Notes: generated by a model not told the origin, from the sequence alone. Positions 1 through 7,532 are shown, counted from the first letter of the stretch. The stretch is DNA of 39,428 bases from Pseudomonas fulva (GCF_015680705.1 NZ_JADNYP010000022.1:1-39428), one strand, 5' to 3'. A program made the numbers and translations.

Positions 1-65
1 TTGCATATTCCTGCGCCGGGCCGCCTTCTGGCAGACTCACCCGAGCGCAGCGCCTTCGAGATTAA

Positions 66-988
66 TCACCGATTCACATCGAACACCAGTTTGCCGCGAG
101 TACGTCCTTCCCGGCTTAGCATCAAAGCCTCAACTGCGCTGGAAAGCGGAACGACCTCAACCTCAGCGTGGAGCTTCTTCTCAGCAAACAATTTCGCTAT
201 CTCCGCTAACTGGCGCCCGTCCGACCGGGTTGCGAAATTTTTGCCGATTACGCCGTACTTAAGAGCTTTCTGCGCGTTGGGTGTGCTGATAGGCAAGACT
301 AACGCCCCACCGCATTTGATCACCATCCAGGACCGATCCTGAGTTTCTCCGCCGATCAGATCAATGACGGTATCGAAATTGCTGACGAGGTTCTCGAACT
401 GTTGTGCGGTGTAATCAATGAACTGATGGGCGGCGAGTGATCGGAGGTAGTCTCGGTTTCTGGCCGAGCCCGCTGCCACTACATAAGTGCCGGCCAGCCG
501 TGCTAACTGGACCGCGAAACTACCCACCCCTCCTGCTGCACCGTGAATCACAACAGTCTGGCCTGGCTTGATTTGACGTGTTCGTGCAGCGCCTGCTAAG
601 CAGTGAGCGCTGCGGCGGGAATTCCACCGGCGTGAATAAGGGATAGCCCATCGGGTTTGTGCGCAAGCCTGTCGGGCGTTGCAAGAGCCTGAGTGGCGTA
701 ACCACCGACTATTCCAATGAACCCGAACACCTCATCACCCACAGCGTATTCGTGCATATTCTTTCCAACTGCTGCAATGGTGCCGGCAACCTCTACACCC
801 GGCGTGTAGGGGGAGGACATTGGGATGAACTGCTTCATGGACCCCGAGAGAATCTTCCAGTCAATCGGATTGACTCCGCTCCCGGCAACGTCAATGAGAA
901 CCTGATCATCGTTGGGCACCAGCTCTTCAAGCTTTATCAGCTCAAGCCGTTCAATCTGACCGTACTCTGCCACTTGGATAGCTTTTAT
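66..988 (-). pseudogene. broken quinone oxidoreductase-like (MDR family) gene
   Basis: Medium-chain dehydrogenase/reductase of the zinc-independent NADP-dependent quinone oxidoreductase type, read in two pieces. The N-terminal piece (about 596-973 or 988) carries the GroES-like part with GSGVNPIDWK and TPGVEVAGTIAAVGK. The C-terminal piece (66 to about 570) carries the cofactor-binding HGAAGGVGSFAVQLA motif and ends in GKLVFDVNR. Where relatives read LTAWQAL, this copy has a TAG stop at 596-598 in place of Trp, and the frame then changes between about 570 and 585. Upstream of the GTG at 971-973 the family-like sequence continues (KAIQ), but the likely original ATG reads ATA at 986-988. Two or three lesions make it very probably non-functional. 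Sequencing error is a weaker alternative, as one error would not explain all of them. Confidence 0.8.
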
Positions 989-1046
989 GAACTTCCCCGT
1001 CTATAGGTAATGGTCTATCTAGTCGATGTTTGGCAGGGCGCGTCAG

Positions 1047-1470
1047 TTACTGGCGACGCGCGTCCAAGCTGAAGCGGCCTGCGCCGTACGCCACGATCTG
1101 CAGCAAACCGCCGGCCATCGCGATGTTCTTGAAGAAGTGAATGAATTGGTTCTGATCGGCCAGAGCACTGTGGAAGATCACCGCAGTGAGGACACTGAAA
1201 AGCGCCATCCTGCTGCGACCACACGGGTTTTATAGCCGGCGATGAGAGCTACACCGCCGGCTATTTTCACAAGAATGGCAAGCGTCAGCGCTAAGGAAGG
1301 AAACGGCAGACCAACTGAATTGATGTAGCCGATCCTCATGGCCGGTGCGCTTACCTTGGATACACCTGAAAGGATGAAGATCGCGCTCAGAAAAACGCGG
1401 CCTACCAGTGCGGCGGCACCAGCTGTTGCAGCCGAAGGATGAGAGGCTGAGCTGGGATGACCTCCAACCC
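1047..1470 (-). pseudogene. frameshifted DoxX-family membrane protein gene
   Basis: Translating the minus strand in two frames gives a nearly complete DoxX-family small membrane protein of about 135 residues. The first part (about 1210-1450) includes GRVFLSAIFILSGVSK and LAILVKIAGGVALIAGYKTR. After a one-base loss near 1208 the second frame runs MALFSVLTAVIFHS, then FFKNIAMAGGLLQIVAYGAG, to a TAA at 1047-1049. These are typical features of the family: four membrane helices and a conserved FFKN-x-AMAGG stretch. No ATG or good ribosome site was found at the 5' end, which I place only roughly. Members are often next to oxidoreductases, as here. Their role is poorly defined and some are linked to redox stress. 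Confidence 0.72.
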
Positions 1471-1603
1471 CGGCCGCTTACGCAGGATCGTGCATGTTGA
1501 CCGCAGGAATCGGATAACCCAGCACAGCCCAGACTTCTTACTCTTGCTTCGCCACCTGCCTGTCGGCGGTGGCCCCTCAAGCTAGAAGCAGGAGTACGAA
1601 AAA

Positions 1604-2341
1604 ATGCAAGGCATCGAACAAAAAGTCATCGTGATCACCGGCGCCAGCAGTGGTATCGGCGAAGCAACAGCCCGCCTGCTTGCCAGCAAAGGCGCTCGCG
1701 TGGTCTTGGGCGCTCGCCGCACCGATCGCCTGGAAACTCTGGCCATGGAGATTCGTTCAGCAGGCGGTATTGCTGATGTCTTGGCGCTGGATGTCACCAA
1801 CCTAGATGACATGCAGTCCTTTGTCGACTTCGCTGTCGAACTGCACGGACGCGTCGACGTGCTGATCAACAATGCCGGCGTCATGCCGCTTTCGAAACTC
1901 GAAGCGCTCAGGGTAGATGAGTGGAATCGGATGATCGATGTGAACATTCGCGGCGTCCTGCACGGCATTGCCGCAACGCTGCCGCTCATGCAAGAACAGC
2001 GCGCCGGTCAGATCATCAATATTGCCTCGATTGGAGCCTACGCGGTGAGCCCGACCGCTGCGGTGTACTGCGCTACCAAATATGCCGTACGAGCCATTTC
2101 CGAGGGCTTGCGCCAGGAGGTGGGCGGTGACATCCGGGTCACCGTCATTGCCCCAGGCGTCACCGAGTCCGAACTGGCCGACAGCATTTCCGATGAGGGC
2201 GGGCGTGCCGAGATGCGCGAGTTCCGCAAGATCGCGATTCCAGCCTCGGCGATTGCCCGGGCGATCGCCTACGCCGTAGAACAGCCTGCGGATGTCGATG
2301 TCAGCGAACTGATCGTGCGTCCAACCGCAAGTCCATTCTGA
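1604..2341 (+). CDS. SDR family oxidoreductase
   Basis: Classical short-chain dehydrogenase/reductase, 245 residues, the usual length. Visible motifs: dinucleotide-binding TGASSGIG (12-19), NNAG (89-92), Asn114, and the catalytic Ser142, Tyr155 and Lys159 (YCATK). The Arg-rich stretch after beta-2 (GARRTDR) suggests NADP(H) over NAD(H). The ATG is preceded by AGGAG at good spacing. It is the only intact gene in the first 2.6 kb, lying between remnants of a quinone-oxidoreductase, a DoxX and an Atu4866-like gene, so it may have belonged to a small accessory redox cluster. The substrate cannot be predicted from the sequence. Confidence 0.93.
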   Translation: MQGIEQKVIVITGASSGIGEATARLLASKGARVVLGARRTDRLETLAMEIRSAGGIADVLALDVTNLDDMQSFVDFAVELHGRVDVLINNAGVMPLSKLEALRVDEWNRMIDVNIRGVLHGIAATLPLMQEQRAGQIINIASIGAYAVSPTAAVYCATKYAVRAISEGLRQEVGGDIRVTVIAPGVTESELADSISDEGGRAEMREFRKIAIPASAIARAIAYAVEQPADVDVSELIVRPTASPF

Positions 2342-2368
2342 ATGTCCGGTCGAAAGCGAGGAAATGCC

Positions 2369-2560
2369 ATGGGTGAATCACCTGGAGATCAGGACAAATA
2401 CGTTGGCATGTGGGTGACGGCTGGCGGTCACAGATCAACGATGGCGCGTGCGCCGAGCAGCGGGAACACGTGAGTCTTCAAACGACTCAGCACGGTCCTC
2501 GAATGGGCAGGCGCCCACTTCACGGACAGTGTCGGTCAGAGAGCAGTAGTGCGAGCCATA
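2369..2560 (+). pseudogene. stub of an Atu4866-like protein
   Basis: An ATG at 2369 preceded by GAGGA opens a frame beginning MGESPGDQDKYVGMWVTAGG that stops at 2471-2473 after 34 codons. YVGMWVTA-x-G is the characteristic opening of small Atu4866-domain proteins, which are about 80-110 residues long and often lie next to short-chain dehydrogenases. The family normally continues with a conserved IRHELLP-like stretch; here the similarity collapses just after GGH, and scraps that may belong to the rest (GTRES near 2460) are in another frame. I read it as a degraded copy. The 3' limit is approximate and the family call rests on memory of the motif. Confidence 0.5.
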
Positions 2561-2652
2561 AGGGTAAACCCCATTATCGAATCGACTTTATCCCAAACGT
2601 ACCCTTAAATCGGCTGGTAGCTGTCGGACTCCGACGGAACGCCATAACGAAA

Positions 2653-2674
2653 AAACCCGCCAGAAGGCGGGTTT
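2653..2674 (-). terminator. intrinsic terminator after tRNA-Thr
   Basis: Perfect 9-bp stem (2653-2661 with 2666-2674) with loop AGAA. On the minus strand it is followed by a run of T residues (the A-run at 2650-2655 on the plus strand). It lies 46 nt beyond the 3' end of tRNA-Thr and would end that transcript. Confidence 0.8.
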
Positions 2675-2719
2675 CACGGGGGTTCCAGAGATTTTGTTAG
2701 CCTTCGCTGGAACCTGAAC

Positions 2720-2795
2720 TGGTGCCGGAGACAGGAATCGAACCTGCGACCTTCGCGTTACGAGTGCGCTGCTCTACCGACTGAGCTACACCGGC
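2720..2795 (-). tRNA. tRNA-Thr (anticodon CGT)
   Basis: 76-nt cloverleaf on the minus strand, starting GCCGGTGTAGCTCAG and ending CTCCGGCACCA with encoded CCA. The D-loop GTCGGTAGAG, anticodon loop CTCGTAA and T-arm GGTTCGATTCC are all present. Anticodon CGT reads ACG (Thr). Its 3' end faces the decayed region to its left. Confidence 0.96.
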
Positions 2796-2876
2796 GTGTG
2801 CGCAACGCTACCACTGCCGGCGTCGTTACGCAAACCCCTGTTTCGCCTCGGTTATTCTTTTCCACCCTGCCCTGCC

Positions 2877-3293
2877 TCAGGAGGCGTCGCAGCCTGCGGG
2901 GGCGTGCTCGGTCTGGAGGTTGGTGGTGCAGCGCCAGCCGGCTGGGCTGCGTGTCAGGGTGAGGGTCTTGTCGAGCACGTTGGCGGGGGCGTCGACCAGG
3001 GTGCAGGCGATGCGGGCGGTACCGTCGGCGGCGGTGCCGCTGGCGTCGATGGCGCAATGGGCGGTGCGTGGCTGGCCACCAAGGCTGGCGACGTCGGCGA
3101 CGTCCTGGCCTTGGGTCAGGCGCAGTTCCATCGGGGTCTTGAGCGCGGAGATTTCCAGCAGGCCGGCGGCGGCCTTGGTGCGTGACTGGTTGTTGGTGTA
3201 CATGGGCATGGCGATGGTCGCCAGGATGCCGATGATGGCCACGACGATCATCAGTTCGATGAGGGTGATGCCGCGTTGTGCTTGTCCTTGCAT
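2877..3293 (-). CDS. pilA: type IV major pilin
   Basis: Type IVa pilin of 138 residues. The start is placed at the ATG at 3291-3293, with AGGAG 8 nt upstream, because it gives an 8-residue leader MQGQAQRG ahead of the PilD cleavage site, followed by ITLIELMIVVAIIGILA. Glu+5 is present, and residue +1 is Ile where most pilins have Phe. The hydrophobic helix is followed by the usual alpha/beta domain and a C-terminal Cys pair (WRCTT...AGC) able to form the disulfide-bonded D-region. The gene is divergent from pilC-pilD, as pilA is from pilBCD in P. aeruginosa. The product is inserted in the inner membrane, processed by PilD and polymerised into the pilus. Confidence 0.93.
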   Translation of the reverse strand: MQGQAQRGITLIELMIVVAIIGILATIAMPMYTNNQSRTKAAAGLLEISALKTPMELRLTQGQDVADVASLGGQPRTAHCAIDASGTAADGTARIACTLVDAPANVLDKTLTLTRSPAGWRCTTNLQTEHAPAGCDAS

Positions 3294-3484
3294 GGGGTGC
3301 TGCTCCTGTGGGTCGGTCGGGCTGGGCAAGGTGACGGGGCGTGGCCGGCGGATACCTTTTGTCACGCCCTGCCGGTCATGCCGTCATCTGCGCTGGACTA
3401 CTCTAGTGCGCATCTCGCCTACCCGCAGGCGGGAGGGCCCGGGAAGCTGTTACCGGGCTTGTCGACCATGCAAAGGATTGCTTC

Positions 3485-4693
3485 ATGAATGACAGGACTC
3501 GTGTGTATGCCTGGCAGGGTATCGATGCCAACGGTGTGCGTGTCAGTGGCCAGCGCTGCGGTCGCAACCCGGCGATCGTGCGCGCGCTGCTGTTGCGCGA
3601 GGGTATCAGGGTTTCGCGGCTGGGCGTGGCCGGCGGGTTCGGCTGGCGCTGGCCTGCGCGCCAGGGCCGGGCCGACCCTGCGGGTTTCAGCCGGCAGCTG
3701 GCGACGCTGCTCAAGGCGGGGATCCCGCTGCTGCAAGCCTTCGAGGTGATGGGGCGCAGTGGCTGTTCCGGCAGCCAGGCGGCGCTGCTTGGGACGCTCA
3801 AGCGTGACGTGGCTGCCGGGCTCGGGCTGGCCGATGCGTTGCAGCGCCATCCTGGCTGGTTCGATGGACTGTATTGCAACCTGGTGCGGGTGGGCGAGCA
3901 GTCGGGCACGCTGGATCGCCAGCTGGAGCAGCTGGCGGGCATGCTCGAACAGGGCCAGGCACTGGCCAGACGGCTGCGCAAGGCGATGCTCTATCCGTCG
4001 TTGCTGCTGTTGGTCGGGTTCGGGGTGGCGGCGTTGCTGTTGCTCGAGGTGGTGCCGCGCTTCCAGGCGCTGTTCACAGGTTTCGGCGGGCAGCTGCCGG
4101 CCTTCACCCAGTGGGTGATCGACCTCTCGGACGGGTTGCAGCGGCATGTGGACGCCGCGCTGCTGGTGCCGGTGCTGCTCGGGCTGGGGTGGCGGGCGTG
4201 CTGGCAGCGGCAGCCGGCGTTTCGCTGCCGCGCGATGCGCTGGCTGCTGCGCCTGCCGGTGTTCGGCGGCCTGCTCGGGCAGACGGCGCTGGCGCGCTTC
4301 GCCCGCAGTCTGGCAACGGCCTACGCGGCCGGGGTTTCACTGCTCGATGCACTGGAAACGGTAGCCAGGGCCTGTGGCAATCCGCTGCACGAGCAGGCGA
4401 TCCTGCAACTGCGCCAGGGCATGGCCAACGGTCAGGGGTTGCACCAGGCGATGGCGCTGGAGCCGCTGTTTCCGCCGCTGCTGGTGCAGCTGACGGCGAT
4501 CGGCGAGAGCAGCGGCACGCTCGATGACATGCTCGCGCGGGCGGCCAGCCACTACGAGGAACAGGCCCGGCAGACCCTCGAACAGTTGACGGGCTTGCTG
4601 GAGCCCGCGATCGTACTGGTCCTTGGCGTCCTGGTCGGCGGCCTGGTGGTCGCCATGTACTTGCCCATCTTCCAATTGAGCAACCTGATCTGA
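3485..4693 (+). CDS. pilC: type IV pilus inner-membrane platform protein PilC
   Basis: 402-residue protein of the GspF/PilC family, the usual length. It has an N-terminal cytoplasmic part, then two repeats of the T2SSF domain (about 65-190 and 265-390), each with conserved FSRQLATLLKAGIPLLQAF / FARSLATAYAAGVSLLDAL signatures and E-x-SGTL motifs (GEQSGTLDRQL, GESSGTLDDML). Membrane segments lie near 170 and 220 and at the C-terminus (VLVLGVLVGGLVVAMYLPIF). PilC links the cytoplasmic ATPases to the pilus base. AGGA lies upstream of the ATG. It overlaps pilD (TGATG). In P. aeruginosa pilB precedes it; here only 191 nt separate it from pilA. Confidence 0.95.
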   Translation: MNDRTRVYAWQGIDANGVRVSGQRCGRNPAIVRALLLREGIRVSRLGVAGGFGWRWPARQGRADPAGFSRQLATLLKAGIPLLQAFEVMGRSGCSGSQAALLGTLKRDVAAGLGLADALQRHPGWFDGLYCNLVRVGEQSGTLDRQLEQLAGMLEQGQALARRLRKAMLYPSLLLLVGFGVAALLLLEVVPRFQALFTGFGGQLPAFTQWVIDLSDGLQRHVDAALLVPVLLGLGWRACWQRQPAFRCRAMRWLLRLPVFGGLLGQTALARFARSLATAYAAGVSLLDALETVARACGNPLHEQAILQLRQGMANGQGLHQAMALEPLFPPLLVQLTAIGESSGTLDDMLARAASHYEEQARQTLEQLTGLLEPAIVLVLGVLVGGLVVAMYLPIFQLSNLI

Positions 4694-5562
4694 TGGATAT
4701 CTGGACTTTCCTGGCCCAGCGGCCGTGGTATTTCCTCTCGCTGGCTGGCCTGCTGGGGCTGCTGGTAGGCAGCTTCGTCAATGTCCTGGCCCATCGGTTG
4801 CCGGTCATGCTCGAGCGTCAGTGGCAACGCGAGGCGCAGCAGGCGCTGGGCCTGCCGGTCAACGAGCACGAGCGCTTCGACCTGTGCCTGCCCGCCTCGC
4901 ACTGCCCGCGCTGCGGCAAGCCGATCCGCGCCTGGGAGAACATTCCGGTGCTGAGCTATCTGCTGTTGCGTGGGCACTGTGCCGGGTGTGGCGGCGCCAT
5001 TGGCTTGCGTTATCCCCTGGTGGAGCTGGGCTGCGCCGCGCTGACGCTGGCGGTGGCCTGGTGCCAGGGGCCGAGCGAGCAAGCCCTGGCGCTGGCCTTG
5101 CTGACCTGGTGCCTGCTCGGCCTGAGCCTGATCGACAGCGAACACCAGCTGCTGCCGGATGTGCTGGTGATGCCGATGCTGTGGCTGGGACTTTTGCTCA
5201 ATTCGTTCGGGCTGTTCGTGCCGCTGGCCGATGCGCTGTGGGGCGCGGTGGCCGGCTACCTGAGCCTGTGGACGGTGTTCTGGCTGTTCAAGGCCGTGAC
5301 CGGCAAGGACGGCATGGGCTATGGCGACTTCAAGCTGTTCGCGCTGATCGGTGCCTGGGGCGGCTGGCAGATCCTACCGCTGACTCTGCTGCTGTCGTCG
5401 GTGGTCGGGGCGCTGGTCGGGGTGTTGCTGTTGCGGCTGAGGGGCGCAGCGCTCGGCTCGGAGATGCCGTTCGGTCCGTATCTGGCGACGGCGGGGTGGA
5501 TCGCATTGCTCTGGGGTGATCAAATATACGCCTCCTACCTGCAACTGATCGGACTGCGATGA
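4693..5562 (+). CDS. pilD: prepilin leader peptidase / N-methyltransferase
   Basis: 289-residue inner-membrane aspartic protease (A24 family) that cleaves type IV prepilins and pseudopilins after Gly and methylates the new N-terminus. The N-terminal cytoplasmic loop has the four zinc-binding cysteines 71, 74, 96 and 99 (CPRCG and CAGCG), the mark of the bifunctional enzyme. Catalytic aspartates are Asp148 (SLIDSEH) and Asp212 in GYGDFK. About eight hydrophobic segments are visible. The start overlaps the pilC stop and the stop overlaps coaE (ATGA), so translation is probably coupled. Likely substrates here are PilA and the minor pilins encoded at 25.3-27.8 kb. Confidence 0.97.
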   Translation: MDIWTFLAQRPWYFLSLAGLLGLLVGSFVNVLAHRLPVMLERQWQREAQQALGLPVNEHERFDLCLPASHCPRCGKPIRAWENIPVLSYLLLRGHCAGCGGAIGLRYPLVELGCAALTLAVAWCQGPSEQALALALLTWCLLGLSLIDSEHQLLPDVLVMPMLWLGLLLNSFGLFVPLADALWGAVAGYLSLWTVFWLFKAVTGKDGMGYGDFKLFALIGAWGGWQILPLTLLLSSVVGALVGVLLLRLRGAALGSEMPFGPYLATAGWIALLWGDQIYASYLQLIGLR

Positions 5563-6182
5563 CGACTGCGGCATTCAAACCCTGGATCCTGGGCCTGACC
5601 GGTGGCATCGGCAGTGGCAAGAGCGCGGCGGCGCAGCGTTTCGTCGACCTGGGCGTGCACCTGGTCGATGCCGATCAGGCGGCACGCTGGGTGGTCGAGC
5701 CGGGCCGCCCGGCGCTGGCGAGCATCGTCGAGCGCTTCGGCCCGTCCGTGCTGCTCGACGACGGCCAGCTCGACCGCGCCGCGCTGCGCCAGGTGATCTT
5801 CGCCTCGCCCATGCATCGGCAGTGGCTCGAAGCCCTGCTGCACCCGCTGATCGGCCAGGAGATCTTCGGCTACCTGGCCAAGGCCGAGTCACCCTATGCG
5901 GTATACGTCTCGCCGCTGCTGATCGAGTCTGGCCAGCACCGCAAGACCCAGCGGGTGCTAGTGATCGACACCCCACGCGAGCAGCAGGTGCAGCGCACGC
6001 TGCTGCGCGACAGCAGCAGCGCCGAGCAGGTCGAAGCCATTCTCCAGGCCCAGTTGGCGCGCGAGGAGCGCCTGCGACATGCCGACGACGTGGTGGTCAA
6101 TGACCGCGACCTGCCCTGGCTGCATGAGCAGATCGATCGCCTGCATCACTTCTACCTGACTTTGAAAGGAGGCCAGCCATGA
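5559..6182 (+). CDS. coaE: dephospho-CoA kinase
   Basis: 207 residues, the standard length. Phosphorylates dephospho-CoA at the 3' hydroxyl, the last step of coenzyme A synthesis, in the cytoplasm. The P-loop GGIGSGKS is at 15-22, followed by DADQAAR and the lid-region LLIESGQH. The ATG overlaps the pilD stop by 4 nt and the stop overlaps yacG by 4 nt. The pilD-coaE-yacG order is widely conserved in gammaproteobacteria. Confidence 0.97.
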   Translation: MTTAAFKPWILGLTGGIGSGKSAAAQRFVDLGVHLVDADQAARWVVEPGRPALASIVERFGPSVLLDDGQLDRAALRQVIFASPMHRQWLEALLHPLIGQEIFGYLAKAESPYAVYVSPLLIESGQHRKTQRVLVIDTPREQQVQRTLLRDSSSAEQVEAILQAQLAREERLRHADDVVVNDRDLPWLHEQIDRLHHFYLTLKGGQP

Positions 6183-6379
6183 GCCAGCCACTGACCGTCG
6201 AGTGCCCGACCTGTGGCGCCCCCGTGGAATGGAACGCGGCAAGCCCGTTCCGGCCGTTCTGTTCCGATCGCTGCAAGTTGATCGACCTTGGCGCCTGGGC
6301 CGCCGAGGAACACAAGATCCCCGGCTCGGCCGAAGCCGAGGACGAACTCTACTCCGGCGACTTGGAACCGCGTCACTGA
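6179..6379 (+). CDS. yacG: DNA gyrase inhibitor YacG
   Basis: 66-residue zinc-ribbon protein with Cys9, Cys12, Cys28 and Cys32 (CPTC...CSDRC) as zinc ligands and the conserved CKLIDLGAWAAEEHKIPG stretch, followed by an acidic tail. The E. coli homologue binds GyrB and blocks DNA binding by gyrase. It overlaps coaE by 4 nt and is last in the pilC-pilD-coaE-yacG run. An AGGAGG lies just before its start, inside the end of coaE. Confidence 0.95.
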   Translation: MSQPLTVECPTCGAPVEWNAASPFRPFCSDRCKLIDLGAWAAEEHKIPGSAEAEDELYSGDLEPRH

Positions 6380-6511
6380 CCATGCCCGGCAGGCGCACCG
6401 GCGCGCGGCCAGGCGCCCCGCCGGTCGGAAAGCCTGCCCGCCTCGCGCCTGCAACGATTTCCCTGTGTCGACAACACGTTACCGTCATGGATTGCGGCTA
6501 AGCTTGTCTGC

Positions 6512-7141
6512 ATGGATGACTCCGATTACTTGCGCCTGCTCACCATCCAGGCCGAACAAGCCAATGCGTTTTTGTCCAATGCCCGCAAGTGGGAGCGTGA
6601 GCGTTGGGTCTGCCAGCGCCTGTTGCAGGGGCTGAACATTCCCTACCGTGGCGAGGAATTCACCCCGGCCGGCCAGGAGCCACCGGACGTGCTGTTTCGC
6701 GATGCGGCCTTCGAAGTGTTCTTCGTCCTCGACGAAGGCCGGCGGCTGAACGACGAGTGGCGCGAGGAGTTGCAGCGACGGCGCAGCGCCTTCTCTCTGA
6801 GCCAGCTGGTGCGGCGCGAAACCCGTCCGCGACGTATCGGTGCCCAGGAGCTGCTGCAGCGCCTGGGGCCAACGCTGCGCAAGAAGGCGCACAACTATCG
6901 CGAGCGTGGCCTGGACCTGGCCGAGCTGGACATCATCGCCTTCGCCAGCCTCAAGCGCGAAGTGCTCGACCTCAACAGCCATTTCCCTCCGCCTACCGAA
7001 TACCTGCGCCAGGGCTGGCGCTCGTTGTCGCTGGTCGGGCCGACCTTCGCCCGGGTGCTGTTCGCCCACCCTGACTCGCCAGATTTCCTGCGCGCCAACC
7101 TGGGCCGCAGCATCCTGTTCGACGTCGGCATAAGCCTTTGA
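6512..7141 (+). CDS. DUF1780 domain-containing protein
   Basis: 209-residue cytoplasmic protein matching the Pseudomonas DUF1780 family over its full length. It has no signal peptide or membrane segment and is rich in charged helices. Noticeable stretches are PPDVLFRDAAFEVFFVLDEG, an Arg-rich middle (RRETRPRRIGAQELLQRLG) and the LDIIAFASLKREVLDLN segment. The D-x(6-7)-FEVF arrangement would be compatible with a nuclease-like fold, but that is speculation. It follows yacG by 132 nt in the same direction, with only a weak ribosome site. No function is established. Confidence 0.85.
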   Translation: MDDSDYLRLLTIQAEQANAFLSNARKWERERWVCQRLLQGLNIPYRGEEFTPAGQEPPDVLFRDAAFEVFFVLDEGRRLNDEWREELQRRRSAFSLSQLVRRETRPRRIGAQELLQRLGPTLRKKAHNYRERGLDLAELDIIAFASLKREVLDLNSHFPPPTEYLRQGWRSLSLVGPTFARVLFAHPDSPDFLRANLGRSILFDVGISL

Positions 7142-7194
7142 TCGACTGCCACCGGGCCGCATAATGACGTACACTGAACCTCATTGATGCAAAG

Positions 7195-7212
7195 CGTTAT
7201 CATTCGTTATCA
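7195..7212 (+). promoter_or_regulatory. direct repeat, possible regulator site
   Basis: The octamer CGTTATCA occurs at 7195-7202 and again at 7205-7212, exactly one helical turn apart. It lies 63 nt upstream of the small DUF3094 gene that precedes ndh. Two half-sites spaced by 10 bp on one face of the helix would suit a dimeric regulator bound in tandem. No regulator is identified, and chance cannot be excluded. Confidence 0.3.
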
Positions 7213-7274
7213 AGACCCTGCGCGAGCACTGTAGCCTTCGCGCAGTCACCGGCGTCTACCTGACGAGGCCCAAC

Positions 7275-7448
7275 ATGACCAGTCGCCTTGATCCTGAAGA
7301 TCAGCGTCGTGTCGATCAGTACCTGCAAGCCCCTCAGCACCGAGTCGAGCGCAAGCCTTTCCGGCCGTTGCTGCTCCTCGTGCTGCTGCTGGCGGTGACC
7401 ATCGGCCTGGGCCTTCTCAGCCGCCTGTTGAGTGGACTGGTGCATTGA
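7275..7448 (+). CDS. DUF3094 small membrane protein
   Basis: 57-residue protein starting MTSRLDPEDQRRVDQYL, with a charged N-terminal half and one C-terminal membrane helix (PLLLLVLLLAVTIGLGLLSR). It matches the DUF3094 family of small Pseudomonas proteins. The N-terminus should be cytoplasmic given the Arg and Lys residues ahead of the helix. It sits 84 nt upstream of ndh in the same direction, so co-transcription with the NADH dehydrogenase is likely. No function is known. Confidence 0.82.
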   Translation: MTSRLDPEDQRRVDQYLQAPQHRVERKPFRPLLLLVLLLAVTIGLGLLSRLLSGLVH

Positions 7449-7532
7449 GCTGCCTCGCGCTCGCCCTCCCCTGCCTCAGGTCGCTGCCGGCCCTCGCGGC
7501 CAAGCATTCCGTAAACCTTATGAGAGATCTCC

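Noticed and set aside
778..786. TGGTGCCGG matching the end of tRNA-Thr, as a possible attachment repeat
   Set aside because: Only 9 nt and inside the coding remnant of the MDR gene, where the family codons explain it.
1480..1603. Minus-strand scrap VWAVLGYPIPAVNMHDPA ending in a stop near 1490
   Set aside because: Could be the tail of another lost gene, but too short to identify and with an in-frame stop just upstream.
3437..3458. GCCCGG/CCGGGC hairpin between pilA and pilC as a terminator
   Set aside because: Only 6 bp with a 10-nt loop and no T-run on either strand.
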